Shown here piece after piece: positions 38,451 through 48,109 of a DNA stretch of 64,000 nucleotides. Below the pieces are notes generated by a model. The model saw nothing but the letters and a program-made list of their open reading frames with translations. It made no database searches and had not been told where the DNA came from. Source of the stretch: Cohaesibacter gelatinilyticus (GTDB lineage: Bacteria > Pseudomonadota > Alphaproteobacteria > Rhizobiales > Cohaesibacteraceae); the NCBI RefSeq assembly GCF_900215605.1, contig NZ_OBEL01000003.1:186001-250000 (forward strand). Reading direction: 5' to 3'. Position numbers and translations under genes: made by a program. Within the stretch, counting starts at the first letter, position 1, and each line of letters starts with the position of its first letter.

Positions 38451-39404
38451 ATGGAACAGCAGGCAGTCAGGCAATTGTCTCCATACCGTGCCTTTACCAA
38501 GGAAGAATGGGCCACTTTGCGTGCTGATACGCCCATGACCTTGGAAAAGGAAGATCTGGAGCGCCTCCAGAGCTTGAATGATCCATTGTCTCTGGCTGAG
38601 GTGGAAGAGATTTATCTGCCACTCTCTCGCCTTCTGAGTTTCTATGTGGAATTTTCCAAAGGCCTTAATCGCGCCACGCAACGCTTTCTAGGTACCAACG
38701 AGCCGAAAACTCCTTTCATCATTGGGGTCGCAGGCTCGGTCTCGGTAGGCAAATCCACAACGGCACGTTTGCTGCAGGCACTCCTGTCCCGCTGGCCAGC
38801 CAGTCCGAAAGTGGATTTGGTAACGACCGACGGTTTTCTCTATCCCAATGCAGTCTTGGAAGCGGAAGGTTTGATGCGGCGAAAGGGCTTCCCGGAAAGC
38901 TATGATCGCGCGACCCTGCTGCAATTCCTCACCGATATCAAGGCAGGCAAGCGTCATGTCCGTGCTCCGATTTACAGCCATTTCTATTATGATGTGATGC
39001 AGGATGAAGGGGTGACCATCGATCAGCCTGATATCCTCATTCTGGAAGGCCTGAACGTCTTGCAAACAGGCATGCTGCCCAAAGACGGCAAGGAAATTCC
39101 GTTCGTTTCGGATTTCTTCGATTTTTCGGTCTATATCGATGCTGAAGAAGATATCCTGCATCGCTGGTATATTGAGCGTTTCATGCGCCTGCGCGAAACC
39201 GCCTTCCGCGATCCCGGTTCCTATTTCCATCGCTATTCCATGATCGAAGAAGATGAAGCCAGAACCATCGCCAATGATCTTTGGACCTCGATCAATCTGA
39301 TCAACTTGCGTGAGAATATCTTCCCAACCCGACCAAGGGCAGATCTGGTTCTGCGTAAAAACGCGGCACATGAGATCAAAACGGTGATGCTGAGAAAGCT
39401 TTAA
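38451..39404 (+). CDS. coaA: Pantothenate kinase, type I
   Basis: 317-aa first and feedback-regulated enzyme of CoA synthesis. P-loop GSVSVGKST at 95-103, [26 protein letters not shown] substrate motif. It follows hisE by 100 bp, probably in the same unit. The window thus has both coaE and coaA. Confidence 0.96.
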   Translation: MEQQAVRQLSPYRAFTKEEWATLRADTPMTLEKEDLERLQSLNDPLSLAEVEEIYLPLSRLLSFYVEFSKGLNRATQRFLGTNEPKTPFIIGVAGSVSVGKSTTARLLQALLSRWPASPKVDLVTTDGFLYPNAVLEAEGLMRRKGFPESYDRATLLQFLTDIKAGKRHVRAPIYSHFYYDVMQDEGVTIDQPDILILEGLNVLQTGMLPKDGKEIPFVSDFFDFSVYIDAEEDILHRWYIERFMRLRETAFRDPGSYFHRYSMIEEDEARTIANDLWTSINLINLRENIFPTRPRADLVLRKNAAHEIKTVMLRKL

Positions 39405-39432
39405 AGTGCGTTCTGCAAAAAGTTTAAGCAAC
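39404..39432 (+). repeat. Possible degenerate half of the dispersed repeat
   Basis: AAAGTGCGTTCTGCAAAAAG ... TTTAAGCAAC resembles the left half of the ~47-bp repeat, but the right half is missing. Weak. Confidence 0.3.
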
Positions 39433-39443
39433 ATGTAAAATTA

Positions 39444-39471
39444 AAAAGGCGGCTCCTGGAGCCGCCTTTTT
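39444..39471. terminator. Bidirectional terminator between coaA and PfkB kinase
   Basis: AAAAAGGCGGCTC / GAGCCGCCTTTTT, perfect 13-bp stem with a very short loop, between convergent genes. Confidence 0.9.
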
Positions 39472-39492
39472 AATCTCAAATCACCATCGCGT

Positions 39493-40491
39493 TTATAGCA
39501 AGCCAACCTGCTGCGCACCTTGCGCCAGATTGATAGCCGGGCGTGGGCCGATATGTTGGATCACTTCTGCGGCGCTATAGCCACCGAGAAGTGCACATTT
39601 TTCAAGGTCCAAATCATTGGCAAGGCCGAACAGGAAGCCGGAAGCATAAAGATCGCCTGCACCGGTGGTATCGACCAACTCACGAATCTCGTGAGCATTC
39701 ACATGGTGCGTCTCTTCAGCAGTAACGGCTAGCGAGCCCTCTTCACCAAGGGTAATAGCTGCAAGCTTTGCATCGCGGCGAATTGCATTGATGGCGGTAA
39801 CGCGATCCGAAGTCTGATACAGACTTTTGATCTCCGGCTCATTTGCAAAAACGATGTCAACCTGACCTGTCTGGATCAACTCAAGAAACTCCGAGCGGAA
39901 GCGATCAACACAGAAGCTATCGGAAAGGGAAATGGAAACCTTGTGTCCTGCTTCATGCGCGATGCGAGCAGCCTTACGGAACGCATTCTTGGCGTTTTCC
40001 TTGTCCCACAAATAGCCTTCCATATAGGTGATACCGGAATTGGCCACGACTTCTTCGTCAATATCATCTTCGGACAGCTCAACACAGGCTCCAAGATAGG
40101 TGTTCATCGTGCGCTCACCGTCTGGAGTGATCAGGATCATGGAGCGTGCGGTTGGAGCTGCATCAACCAATGGGCTGGTCTCAAAATGAGCGCCAAGGGA
40201 GCGCATGTCATGAGTGAAGATCTGACCCAACTGATCGTCCGCTACCTTACCGAAATAAGCAGGATGACCGCCAAGAGACGCAATGCCAAAAATGGTATTG
40301 CCCGCACTGCCGCCAGACGCTTCGATAGCAGGGCCCATCTTGGAATAAAGATAATTTGCCCGCTCTGTATCGATCAGATTCATCGATCCTTTATGCAAAC
40401 CTTCTTTGACCAGAAAATCATCTTCTGTTTTGGACAATACATCGACAATTGCGTTGCCGATGCCAAGGATATCAAAGCGTGGAGCGCTCAT
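39493..40491 (-). CDS. PfkB-family kinase, probable adenosine kinase
   Basis: 332-aa ribokinase-fold enzyme. The ATP and anion hole is DTTGAGD (274-280) with catalytic D280, and the N-terminal GGSAGNTIFGIASLGG substrate region matches the bacterial adenosine-kinase branch. Substrate is inferred from that branch; other nucleosides are possible. Confidence 0.88.
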   Translation of the reverse strand: MSAPRFDILGIGNAIVDVLSKTEDDFLVKEGLHKGSMNLIDTERANYLYSKMGPAIEASGGSAGNTIFGIASLGGHPAYFGKVADDQLGQIFTHDMRSLGAHFETSPLVDAAPTARSMILITPDGERTMNTYLGACVELSEDDIDEEVVANSGITYMEGYLWDKENAKNAFRKAARIAHEAGHKVSISLSDSFCVDRFRSEFLELIQTGQVDIVFANEPEIKSLYQTSDRVTAINAIRRDAKLAAITLGEEGSLAVTAEETHHVNAHEIRELVDTTGAGDLYASGFLFGLANDLDLEKCALLGGYSAAEVIQHIGPRPAINLAQGAQQVGLL

Positions 40492-40685
40492 TCATTTCTC
40501 CGCAAAAAGACATAGCCTGCCTCTTAACCGGGCAAGCTATTTAAGTTGCGGCGCAGTATAGGCATCAAACTATCCAGCGCAACGTCTTTTATGAGCTTTT
40601 GTCTTGCACAACGCCAATCCCGGCCTTATGTGAAGAGAAAATTCGCAAAATCTGTTCTGACCCATCAAAAAAGGGGCCCTCGCCC

Positions 40686-41372
40686 ATGATTTCGTCTGCC
40701 TATCTGGCATTCAGTCAAAGTTTCAGCCAACCTTTTCGATCTGTCCTTTGGAAAAGCCTCGGTATCACGCTTCTCCTGCTTGCTCTTATTTGGGCAGGTA
40801 GTCAGGCGGGCCTTTCGCATTTGCTCTCAATGGAGGATGTTTTGCCCGGATGGGCGGAAACAGTTGCCTCCATTCTGGCCGGCCTTGGGGTGGTTTTTGG
40901 CTTATGGTTCCTTATTGTCCCGGTTTCGGCGGTTGTTGCGTCACTCTTTCTGGACGATGTCTCCCGTGTTGTAGAGACCACGCATTATCCTCGCGAGGAA
41001 CCGGGTCGGGATTTGCCAGTTGCTGAAGCTGTAGCGCAAGCTCTTCGTTTTCTGGGTGTGGTCATCGGCGTCAACTTGCTTGTCTTGCTGATGGTTCCCT
41101 TGCTTGGACTTGGCTTCATTATTTTCTTCCCAGCCAACGGCTATCTTTTGGGGCGGGAATATTTTGAACAAGCTGCTCTTCGGTTCCGCAATCCAGAGGA
41201 TGTCAAAGCATTGCGCAAGCGCCATGGCGCAAAGATTTTCCTCTGCGGCCTGGTAATTGCATGTTTCATTGCAGTGCCGATCCTGAACCTGCTGACACCA
41301 CTTTTTGCAACAGCATTCATGGTGCATGTTCATAAAAAACTGTCCGGATCGACCCCTACCAATATTGAATAG
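40686..41372 (+). CDS. EI24 domain membrane protein (CysZ-like)
   Basis: 228-aa integral membrane protein with about four hydrophobic segments (LGITLLLLALIWAG, ILAGLGVVFGLWFLIVPVSAVVASLF, LGVVIGVNLLVLLMVPLLGLGFIIFF, IFLCGLVIACFIAVPILNLLTPLFATAF). PANGYLLGREYFEQAALR is the typical EI24/CysZ motif. CysZ is a sulphate channel in E. coli; I do not infer that here. The ATG at 40686 follows GGGG; 29 upstream residues are rejected. Confidence 0.85.
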   Translation: MISSAYLAFSQSFSQPFRSVLWKSLGITLLLLALIWAGSQAGLSHLLSMEDVLPGWAETVASILAGLGVVFGLWFLIVPVSAVVASLFLDDVSRVVETTHYPREEPGRDLPVAEAVAQALRFLGVVIGVNLLVLLMVPLLGLGFIIFFPANGYLLGREYFEQAALRFRNPEDVKALRKRHGAKIFLCGLVIACFIAVPILNLLTPLFATAFMVHVHKKLSGSTPTNIE

Positions 41373-41484
41373 GCTATTCTCCAGAACAATGGTCTGGAAT
41401 TTTGCAAGTCACGGATATTGGGCCGTAAATTCATCGCATGGATGGGGCTGCGGCTGAGCGATCGGGTAGATTTGCATTGTAAGG

Positions 41485-41523
41485 GTAAGCAGGGAAATCA
41501 AGGATTGCCATTTTCCTGCTTAC
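41485..41523. terminator. Inverted repeat after EI24 and TetR genes
   Basis: GTAAGCAGG (41485-41493) / CCTGCTTAC (41515-41523), perfect 9-bp arms extended by GAAA/TTTT. It lies between convergent genes and may terminate one or both, though the T run is short. Confidence 0.45.
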
Positions 41524-41576
41524 AAATTTTGAACGGTCGAGTGACTTTTCCCCCATGCTATCGGTTGGACACTTGT

Positions 41577-42200
41577 TTAATCGATAGCTTTGTTTTCATG
41601 TGATGTGTGAACCAGGTTGGAGAGAAGGCTGAAGATCAGTTTTGTATGATATTTGTACTGATCGCTATTTTCACCCATTGAGATGGCAAGAGCACCGCGG
41701 TCAAACATTGCTGCGAACAAATCAGAAAGTATCGTGATATCAATATTCGGATTGGTATCACCGAAAAGATGGTCGAGACCCTGTCGAAGCTCCTCGCCAC
41801 CAGTTTCCAACCCAAGAGCTCGTATCTCTTCGAACCCCAATGCAGCAGGTCCATCAATGAGCAGCATCTTGGCTCTCCCTGGTGCTGAGATCGCATCGAA
41901 ATAGGCATCAGAACCAGCGAACAGAGCTTCCATTGGTTCCATGTCGGTCGATGTCCTTGCTTCAATTTCTTCAGCAATAGCAGTTAGTTCCTTGCATAGA
42001 ACGGTGCGAAACAACTCCGCTTTATCTTTGTAGTGATGATACAATGCTCCACGTGTTACACCGGCCTCGCTAACGATGTCTGGTGTACTTGTTGCCGGAT
42101 ACCCTTTTTCAGCAAAAAGCCGCCTTGCAGCCGTAACGAGTGCGTGTTGGGTGTCTTCGGCTCTTGCAGCATTTGATTTGCGTTCATTTTTTACTTGCAT
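41577..42200 (-). CDS. TetR-family repressor
   Basis: 207-aa regulator. HTH near residues 16-60: [45 protein letters not shown]. The start at 42200 is chosen because one of the twin operators directly precedes it; the ATG at 42230 would put that operator inside the gene and has no ribosome-binding site. It is divergent from a VOC gene. Confidence 0.9.
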   Translation of the reverse strand: MQVKNERKSNAARAEDTQHALVTAARRLFAEKGYPATSTPDIVSEAGVTRGALYHHYKDKAELFRTVLCKELTAIAEEIEARTSTDMEPMEALFAGSDAYFDAISAPGRAKMLLIDGPAALGFEEIRALGLETGGEELRQGLDHLFGDTNPNIDITILSDLFAAMFDRGALAISMGENSDQYKYHTKLIFSLLSNLVHTSHENKAID

Positions 42201-42217
42201 ACATACAGCCTGTTTGT
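42201..42217. promoter_or_regulatory. TetR operator, copy 1
   Basis: ACATACAGCCTGTTTGT, an imperfect dyad of the same type as copy 2, touching the TetR start codon. Confidence 0.55.
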
Positions 42218-42230
42218 TAATAGAAAACAT

Positions 42231-42247
42231 GCATACAGACTGTATGT
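42231..42247. promoter_or_regulatory. TetR operator, copy 2
   Basis: GCATACAGACTGTATGT with the perfect palindrome ATACAG-A-CTGTAT. Its centre lies exactly 30 bp from that of copy 1, about three helical turns, on the side of the VOC gene. Confidence 0.65.
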
Positions 42248-42270
42248 TAAATCATTATGGAGATAAACCC

Positions 42271-42693
42271 ATGAAATGCACGCAATTCTATCCTGTGATT
42301 ATGACCGACAAAGTGGCAGAAACGGCTGCTTTCTATCAAACACACTTCAGATTCGTACCGAGCTTCGAGAGTGACTGGTATGTTCACTTGCAGTCTGTGG
42401 AAGATGAGAAAGTGAATATCGCTATTCTGCAAGGTGACCATGAAACGATCCCGAAACCGGCACGAGGGAAGGTCAGTGGTCTTCTTTTAAATTTCGAGGT
42501 TGATGATGTGGATGCTGAATATCGACGCGCACAGCAAAACGGCCTTGTCATACATCTGCCGATTAAAGACGAGGCATTCGGACAGCGACATTTCATAACG
42601 TCCGATCCAAATGGTGTTCTGATTGATGTTATTAAGATTATCCCGCCAAGTGAGGAATTTTTGAAGCAGTATGCCGATGGTGTGCCTGCATGA
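42271..42693 (+). CDS. VOC-family protein under TetR control
   Basis: 140-aa glyoxalase-fold protein: [20 protein letters not shown] at the N-terminus and [19 protein letters not shown] at the C-terminus. GGAG lies upstream of the ATG at 42271. Divergent TetR and operators suggest an inducible detoxification or resistance role; the substrate is unknown. Confidence 0.87.
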   Translation: MKCTQFYPVIMTDKVAETAAFYQTHFRFVPSFESDWYVHLQSVEDEKVNIAILQGDHETIPKPARGKVSGLLLNFEVDDVDAEYRRAQQNGLVIHLPIKDEAFGQRHFITSDPNGVLIDVIKIIPPSEEFLKQYADGVPA

Positions 42694-42763
42694 TTGAGAA
42701 GAGATTATCTTGGTTACCGGATATGCTCCGGAGCCAAGATGACCGGGCGGTTTTGAAAGTTGG

Positions 42764-43507
42764 ATGAGCAAAATGGCAAAAAAACTAAAATATTGGTTTG
42801 ATAGGGATTGTGCTTTTAAAATTGCGACTGCGATCAAACCTCATTTCGAAGCGCTGAATATCGAAGAATATGCAGATATGGTCGAAAAGGGAATCGATGG
42901 TCTTGAACTCAAAGACCGTGTTTTTGTAATGGCGCAAGCTTTGCGTGTTCATATGCCTCGTGATTACAAAAAAACTTCACAAATATTGCACAAATCGCTA
43001 GGACCGACTCTCGAAACGGAAGAAGGGATGTTCTCCAAGGGGTATTGGCTCATGCCGGTGGCACGGCTCGTTGAGGAGTTCGGTACAGATTACTTTGATA
43101 TTTCGATGGATTTATGCGCCGAGATCACCAAACGAAACACCTCGGAATATGCTGTCAGGCCATATATCGAGCTCGATCCGGAAAAGGCACTTGATTTTAT
43201 GAAGAACTGGGCTGGCTCGGAAAATGCGCATGTCCGTCGACTGGCCGTTGAAGGGGGACGCCCACGTCTACCATGGGCCAAACATCTTCCCATCTTCATT
43301 GAAGATCCCGAACCCATGCTCGATCTGGTAGAGCCGTTGAAGACGGATCCGTCAAGATATGTTCGCAAATCTGTGGCCAACCTCATTAATGATGTTTCCA
43401 AGGACCATCCGGAACGGATTGGTGAGCTGGTCAAGGATTGGTCGACCATCGATCACCCATATACCCAATGGATTTTGAAACATGGAACACGGACATTACG
43501 AAAGTAG
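42764..43507 (+). CDS. DNA alkylation-repair HEAT-repeat protein (AlkC/AlkD-like)
   Basis: 247-aa all-helical protein. AHVRRLAVEGGRPRLPW is characteristic of the AlkC-like branch of HEAT-repeat DNA glycosylases, and later helices (DPSRYVRKSVANLINDVSKDHP) carry the repeat pattern. Such enzymes excise alkylated bases. A start three codons downstream (MAKKLK) is possible. It lies next to Nth and near the Ada-like gene. Confidence 0.85.
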   Translation: MSKMAKKLKYWFDRDCAFKIATAIKPHFEALNIEEYADMVEKGIDGLELKDRVFVMAQALRVHMPRDYKKTSQILHKSLGPTLETEEGMFSKGYWLMPVARLVEEFGTDYFDISMDLCAEITKRNTSEYAVRPYIELDPEKALDFMKNWAGSENAHVRRLAVEGGRPRLPWAKHLPIFIEDPEPMLDLVEPLKTDPSRYVRKSVANLINDVSKDHPERIGELVKDWSTIDHPYTQWILKHGTRTLRK

Positions 43508-43566
43508 CCTTTTATCGCCGGCCAAATTTCGGATTTTGGCGATATCCGACAATTGCAGACTATTGT

Positions 43567-44346
43567 TTAGCCGGTAAATTCACCGGTATTGTCTGGTTGC
43601 CCCTGTTGGTTTTCATATGAATCCAGTTCTACGATCGGTGCAGGAACGCTATAGGTCTTGTCCTTGAATGTGCAAAGGTCAGCGATGATACATTTTTTGC
43701 AGTCCGGTTTACGTGCCTTGCAGACATAGCGCCCGTGCAGGATCAACCAATGATGGGAATGGCGCTTGAACTCCTTCGGGATGATCTTGTCCAGAGCCAG
43801 TTCCACATCATCGACATTCTTGCCCGGCGCTAGTCCAACTCGATTGGACAGACGGAAAATATGCGTATCCACCGCAATGGTGGATTGGCCGAAGAAGATA
43901 TTCAGAACCACATTGGCTGTTTTGCGACCAACACCGGGAAGGCCGACCAAAGCATCCCGATCTGCTGGCACTTCCGAACAATATTCATCAATCAGCTTTT
44001 GGCTGAGCAGAATGACATTCTTGGCCTTGTTTCGATAAAGACCAATGGTTTTGATATAGTCACGGACCTTTTCTTCGCCTAAGGCCACCATTTTTTCCGG
44101 TGTATCAGCAATGGCGAAAAGCGGACCTGTAGCCTTGTTCACGCCTACGTCGGTGGCTTGAGCTGACAGCACGACTGCGACCAGCAAGGTATAGGCGTTG
44201 CTATAATCCAATTCACCACGTGGATCGGGGCGCTGTTTGGAAAAGCGTTCAAAAAGATCAACAATCTCAGCTTTTTTCAATCGCGACCAGCGACGTCGTG
44301 TCACTTTTTTCGGTTTTGATGATTCTGGCTTTGCACTTTTGCTCAT
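43567..44346 (-). CDS. nth: Endonuclease III
   Basis: 259-aa base-excision glycosylase/AP lyase for oxidised pyrimidines. Helix-hairpin-helix LPGVGRKTANVVL with catalytic K142, D160, and the 4Fe-4S cluster C209-x6-C-x2-C-x5-C225. The N-terminus is basic and about 25 residues longer than in E. coli. Confidence 0.96.
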   Translation of the reverse strand: MSKSAKPESSKPKKVTRRRWSRLKKAEIVDLFERFSKQRPDPRGELDYSNAYTLLVAVVLSAQATDVGVNKATGPLFAIADTPEKMVALGEEKVRDYIKTIGLYRNKAKNVILLSQKLIDEYCSEVPADRDALVGLPGVGRKTANVVLNIFFGQSTIAVDTHIFRLSNRVGLAPGKNVDDVELALDKIIPKEFKRHSHHWLILHGRYVCKARKPDCKKCIIADLCTFKDKTYSVPAPIVELDSYENQQGQPDNTGEFTG

Positions 44347-44407
44347 CAGATCGGTCCGGCTTTCTGGCTATCATGACTGGTGGGTCTCATCCCGCCTCTT
44401 GTCTTAC

Positions 44408-44454
44408 AGCGCGTCCCCGAAAAGTTGAAGTACTTTTCGGATAGGGACTGGCGT
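44408..44454 (+). repeat. Dispersed ~47-bp palindromic repeat, copy 3
   Basis: AGCGCGTCCCCGAAAAGTTG ... TACTTTTCGGATAGGGACTGGCG. It lies upstream of nth, between nth and the DUF2244 gene. Confidence 0.75.
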
Positions 44455-44616
44455 GAAACAAGGAACCAAAGCAATGCGCACAAGCCAATCATCGCCAAAA
44501 TGCCTTAAAGCCCAATAGGCAGGGCCTTTCGACATTTTCGTGATCCAGTTTGATATGGGAAAACACGTAAAATTCACCTATAATGGTGGAATGAGGCACA
44601 AAGACTGGAAAGTGTT

Positions 44617-45123
44617 TTGTCAGAAACCAGTAAGCAACCAGAAAATGAAAAGATCTACTTTCATGCTATCCTCCATCCCCATCGTTCGTTGGGGACCAAA
44701 GGTTTCTTGATCCTGATGATCTTTGTCTTTGTGGTTCTGCTAGGAGTTTCTCTCTACTTCTGGTCACTTGGTGCATGGCCTGTCATTGGTTTCGCCGGAC
44801 TGGATCTTCTGGCTCTCTATTGGGCATTTCGGATCAATTATCGCGATGCACGGACCCGAGAGCGGATATTGCTGACCCGTGAGAGTCTGATCCTGACCAA
44901 AATGCCTGTAAAGGGCAAAGAAGTATCCTTTCAGTGCAATCCCTATTGGGCTCGCTTGATCACCGAGGAACAAGATGAGGAAGGCATGACACGGTTATGC
45001 CTGATCTCTCACGGCAAGAGCCTGGAGATTGGACCATTTCTCAACGCGCCAGACCGCGAAAGTCTCGCTCGAGCGCTGCAGGCAGCTTTGTTGTTGGTCA
45101 AACAGCCGCCAATGCCATCGTGA
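44617..45123 (+). CDS. DUF2244 membrane protein
   Basis: 168-aa protein with two adjacent membrane helices (GFLILMIFVFVVLLGVSLYFWSL, WPVIGFAGLDLLALYWAF) and a soluble C-terminal beta-rich domain. The start is TTG, with GGAAAG upstream. DUF2244 genes commonly lie beside nth in this order; function unknown. Confidence 0.85.
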   Translation: MSETSKQPENEKIYFHAILHPHRSLGTKGFLILMIFVFVVLLGVSLYFWSLGAWPVIGFAGLDLLALYWAFRINYRDARTRERILLTRESLILTKMPVKGKEVSFQCNPYWARLITEEQDEEGMTRLCLISHGKSLEIGPFLNAPDRESLARALQAALLLVKQPPMPS

Positions 45124-45231
45124 AATTGAATAGCGCAAATTTCTTGTCGTGGTTCGAGCAAGTTTCGGGTGGCGAGCATTTGTGAGCTCTCCTAGAATGA
45201 CACCAGTTCGTTTTTGCAGAGGAGGCCGATC

Positions 45232-46140
45232 ATGGAACCGGCATTGGCCAATGATTATGAGAGCCCGATCGGGCAAGGCACAAGTGAAAACACTATGGCA
45301 GATTATGATCTGATCCGCCGCTCCATTGAATATCTGACCATGAACTGGCGTGCGCAACCAAGCCTTGATGATCTGGCTGATCATATTGGGCTGAGCCAAA
45401 GTCATATGCAAAGATTGTTCACACGCTGGACAGGTGGTTTGTCGCCAAAAGGTTTCATTCAGGCAGTAACCTTGGACCATGCCAAACACTTGCTGGATCA
45501 ATCTGCTTCCATCATGGAAACAGCTTTTGAAGTTGGGCTATCCGGTCCGTCACGTCTGCATGATCTGTTTGTCACCCATGAAGCCATAACGCCGGGCGTC
45601 TATAAAGCCAAGGGAGAAGGGCTGATCATTCGTTACGGTCTTCATTCATGCCCCTTTGGTCAGGCGCTTGTGATGATCACGGATCAAGGTGGTTTGGCCG
45701 GAATGGCCTTTTGTGATGCTGGCAAGGAGCAGGAAGCGCTGCAGGATATGACCAGCCGTTGGCCAAAGGCGCGCTATGAACGGGATCAGGCTGCAACATT
45801 ACCTTATGCCACCCGTGCTTTTGACATGAATAGCTGGCAGCAGGATCAGCCCTTAAGGATCACATTGATTGGGACAGATTTTGAAGTGCGTGTATGGGAG
45901 ACATTGCTGAAGATCCCAATGGGTCATGCGACCAGCTATTCTGCTATCGCCGAACATTTGGGTAAACCAACGGCATCACGAGCAGTAGGCGCAGCGGTGG
46001 GCAGAAACCCGATCTCTTTCGTCGTGCCTTGCCATCGCGTGATGGCAAAAAGCGGTAAGCTTTGTGGTTATCATTGGGGCCTGACCCGTAAACAGGCCAT
46101 GCTGGGATGGGAAAAAGGCCATCTACCCATCGATGCCTGA
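45232..46140 (+). CDS. Ada-like O6-methylguanine-DNA methyltransferase with AraC domain
   Basis: 302-aa fusion: an AraC-type HTH (about 30-125, SLDDLADHIGLSQSHMQRLFTRWTGGLSPKGFIQ) and a C-terminal methyltransferase with acceptor C267 in PCHRV. The N-terminal Ada zinc domain with its phosphotriester cysteine is missing, so the protein may repair and regulate without the usual Ada switch. The ATG at 45232 has GAGGAGG upstream. A TTG six codons earlier is rejected. Confidence 0.9.
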   Translation: MEPALANDYESPIGQGTSENTMADYDLIRRSIEYLTMNWRAQPSLDDLADHIGLSQSHMQRLFTRWTGGLSPKGFIQAVTLDHAKHLLDQSASIMETAFEVGLSGPSRLHDLFVTHEAITPGVYKAKGEGLIIRYGLHSCPFGQALVMITDQGGLAGMAFCDAGKEQEALQDMTSRWPKARYERDQAATLPYATRAFDMNSWQQDQPLRITLIGTDFEVRVWETLLKIPMGHATSYSAIAEHLGKPTASRAVGAAVGRNPISFVVPCHRVMAKSGKLCGYHWGLTRKQAMLGWEKGHLPIDA

Positions 46141-46154
46141 ACACCAAGCTGTTT

Positions 46155-46196
46155 AGAGCGAGTTCTTATCCGAAAAGTTGAAGCACTACTCACGAT
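46155..46196 (-). repeat. Dispersed palindromic repeat, copy 4 (partial)
   Basis: GAGCGAGTTCTTATCCGAAA ... AGTTGAAGCACTA matches about two thirds of the repeat; the rest is rearranged (ACTCACGATTCAACGATTG follows). It lies between ada and its terminator. Confidence 0.55.
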
Positions 46197-46226
46197 TCAA
46201 CGATTGTGAGAAGTGTTTTAAGCTAC

Positions 46227-46262
46227 AAAAAAGCCCCGCAACAGGTTTGTTGCGGGGCTTTT
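46227..46262. terminator. Bidirectional terminator between ada-like gene and gpmA
   Basis: AAAAAAGCCCCGCAAC / GTTGCGGGGCTTTT, a strong stem with a 6-base loop between convergent genes. Confidence 0.9.
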
Positions 46263-46282
46263 GATTGTCCAAAAATTCAACC

Positions 46283-46903
46283 TTACAGATCAATGATTTC
46301 CTTGGATGCAATGGTTGTATCTACATTCAGCTTGTAAACGGTCGGAACACCAGTTGCGATATTGACGTTCAGGATTTCTTCCCTGCTCAGGCGATCCAGG
46401 ACCATTACCAGCGAACGCAAACTGTTTCCATGAGCAGCTACCAGTACATTCTGACCAGCCATGACGCGTGGCAGAATATCAGTGATGAAGTATGGCAGGG
46501 TACGCGCTGCGGTGTCTTTCAGGCTTTCACCGCCTGGAGGGGGAATATCGTAAGAGCGGCGCCAGATATGAACCTGCTCTTCGCCCCATTTCTTGCGTGC
46601 ATCATCCTTGTTCAGGCCAGCCAGATCGCCATAATCACGCTCATTCAGCGCCAGATCGCGAATAGTGGTCAGGTCGGATTGCCCAACGCCATCCAAAATC
46701 ATCTGACAGGTGCGCTGGGCACGGGTCAGCTCGGACGTGAAGGCAACATCGAACTTCATGCCCATCTCGTTGAGTTTGTTGCCCGCAGCAATCGCTTCAG
46801 ACACACCCTTTTCTGTCAGATCAGGATCTTTCCAGCCAGTGAACAGGTTTTTCAGATTCCATTCACTCTGACCATGACGCACCAAGACAAGGGTCCGTTC
46901 CAT
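46283..46903 (-). CDS. gpmA: 2,3-bisphosphoglycerate-dependent phosphoglycerate mutase
   Basis: 206-aa glycolytic mutase. Catalytic H10 in [34 protein letters not shown] lid, and VAAHGNSLR second histidine. The family is the short alphaproteobacterial form. The next gene upstream on the same strand, dapB, is separated by a palindromic repeat. Confidence 0.95.
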   Translation of the reverse strand: MERTLVLVRHGQSEWNLKNLFTGWKDPDLTEKGVSEAIAAGNKLNEMGMKFDVAFTSELTRAQRTCQMILDGVGQSDLTTIRDLALNERDYGDLAGLNKDDARKKWGEEQVHIWRRSYDIPPPGGESLKDTAARTLPYFITDILPRVMAGQNVLVAAHGNSLRSLVMVLDRLSREEILNVNIATGVPTVYKLNVDTTIASKEIIDL

Positions 46904-46989
46904 TTCATTCGCTCCTCAATTGCGATATATGTTAAAGCCTTTCTCATTTTCATCGAAAACATTTGAAAGGCTTTAGCTCTTTATTTTGA

Positions 46990-47037
46990 AGCGAGCTCTT
47001 ATCCGAAAAATGCCTTAACTTTTCGGGAACGCGCTCT
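46990..47037 (-). repeat. Dispersed ~47-bp palindromic repeat, copy 5
   Basis: On the minus strand it reads AGAGCGCGTTCCCGAAAAGT ... GGATAAGAGCTCGCT, nearly identical to copy 1. It lies in the gpmA-dapB gap. Confidence 0.8.
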
Positions 47038-47067
47038 AACGATCATCCAGGGCTTTGCCAGACACCC

Positions 47068-47904
47068 TTATGACAGTCCCAACACATCCATCATGGAATA
47101 ATAGCCAACCGGCTTATCCTTGGCCCAAAGGGCTGCTTTTACGGCGCCACGCGCAAAGACGCTGCGATCCTGTGCCTTGTGAGTCAGTTCAATGCGCTCA
47201 CCCTCACCGGCCAGAATAACCGTGTGCTCGCCGATCACGGAGCCACCGCGCAAGGTTGCAAAGCCGATCGAGCCGCGCTCGCGGGCTCCGGTGATACCCT
47301 CACGAGACATGACGGCATTGGCTCGCAAATCAATGTTTCGACCAAGAGCTGCAGCTTCCCCCAGCAACAAGGCTGTACCAGATGGTGCATCTACCTTGTG
47401 TCTGTGATGCATTTCGACCACTTCGATATCAAAGTCGGCATCAAGTGAGCGAGCGGCTTGCTCAACCAGTTTACCAAGAAGGTTGACACCAAGGCTCATG
47501 TTGCCGGATTTGACAATAACGGCTCCTTGGGCGGCCAGATTTGGCAATTGGGCTTCTTCCTCGGCATCAAAGCCGGTAGTGCCAATGATATGTACCTTGC
47601 CAAGGCGGGCGGCGACTTCTGCAAACTGCAGGCTTGCAGTTGGTGCTGTGAAATCAATCAGACCATCAGCGACCGACAGGGCGGCCTCAAGATCATCAGT
47701 AACCTGAACGTCCAAAGGTTGTAATCCGGCAAGTGTACCGGCATCCATACCAAGACTTGCAGATCCGGTTCGCTCGACTGCGCCAGCAACCCTTACACCA
47801 GCAGATTCTGTTATGGCAGCAATCAAGGCACGACCCATGCGACCCTCTGCTCCCATAACGACCAGACCCATCCCGGATGTTCCAACAGAGCTTGCTGTCA
47901 CCAT
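47068..47904 (-). CDS. dapB: 4-hydroxy-tetrahydrodipicolinate reductase
   Basis: 278-aa enzyme for lysine and peptidoglycan diaminopimelate. NAD(P) loop GAEGRMG (18-24), catalytic [15 protein letters not shown]. The ATG at 47904 follows AGGA; 28 codons upstream in frame are rejected. Confidence 0.96.
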   Translation of the reverse strand: MVTASSVGTSGMGLVVMGAEGRMGRALIAAITESAGVRVAGAVERTGSASLGMDAGTLAGLQPLDVQVTDDLEAALSVADGLIDFTAPTASLQFAEVAARLGKVHIIGTTGFDAEEEAQLPNLAAQGAVIVKSGNMSLGVNLLGKLVEQAARSLDADFDIEVVEMHHRHKVDAPSGTALLLGEAAALGRNIDLRANAVMSREGITGARERGSIGFATLRGGSVIGEHTVILAGEGERIELTHKAQDRSVFARGAVKAALWAKDKPVGYYSMMDVLGLS

Positions 47905-48067
47905 GTTCCTAAATCCTGCCTTCGAGCATGTGCGCATGGAATTGCGCAAAATCCAGCCTGTTCTTAGCAGGTTTGGCACGGCAGACAAGGGTCTTGTGAT
48001 GCGACAATCGATGTTCTGGTCCGAAAAATTCTGGTTGAAGGTTATATCATGCTAAATTCTATCAGAA

Positions 48068-48082
48068 TTAACCAATCGTAAA
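48068..48082. promoter_or_regulatory. CtrA-like site TTAA-N7-TAAA
   Basis: TTAACCAATCGTAAA has one mismatch in the second half-site. It lies 28 bp before the first of seven clustered GANTC sites. Confidence 0.45.
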
Positions 48083-48109
48083 TACTTCAAGCACTGCGCT
48101 TGACCGCTA

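Noticed and set aside
44550-44584. TTGATA...TATAAT promoter for the DUF2244 gene
   Set aside because: The spacer would be 23 bp, too long for a sigma-70 promoter.
46265-46966. 233-codon frame opposite gpmA
   Set aside because: Antisense shadow of a clear gpmA gene, no ribosome-binding site, no family features.
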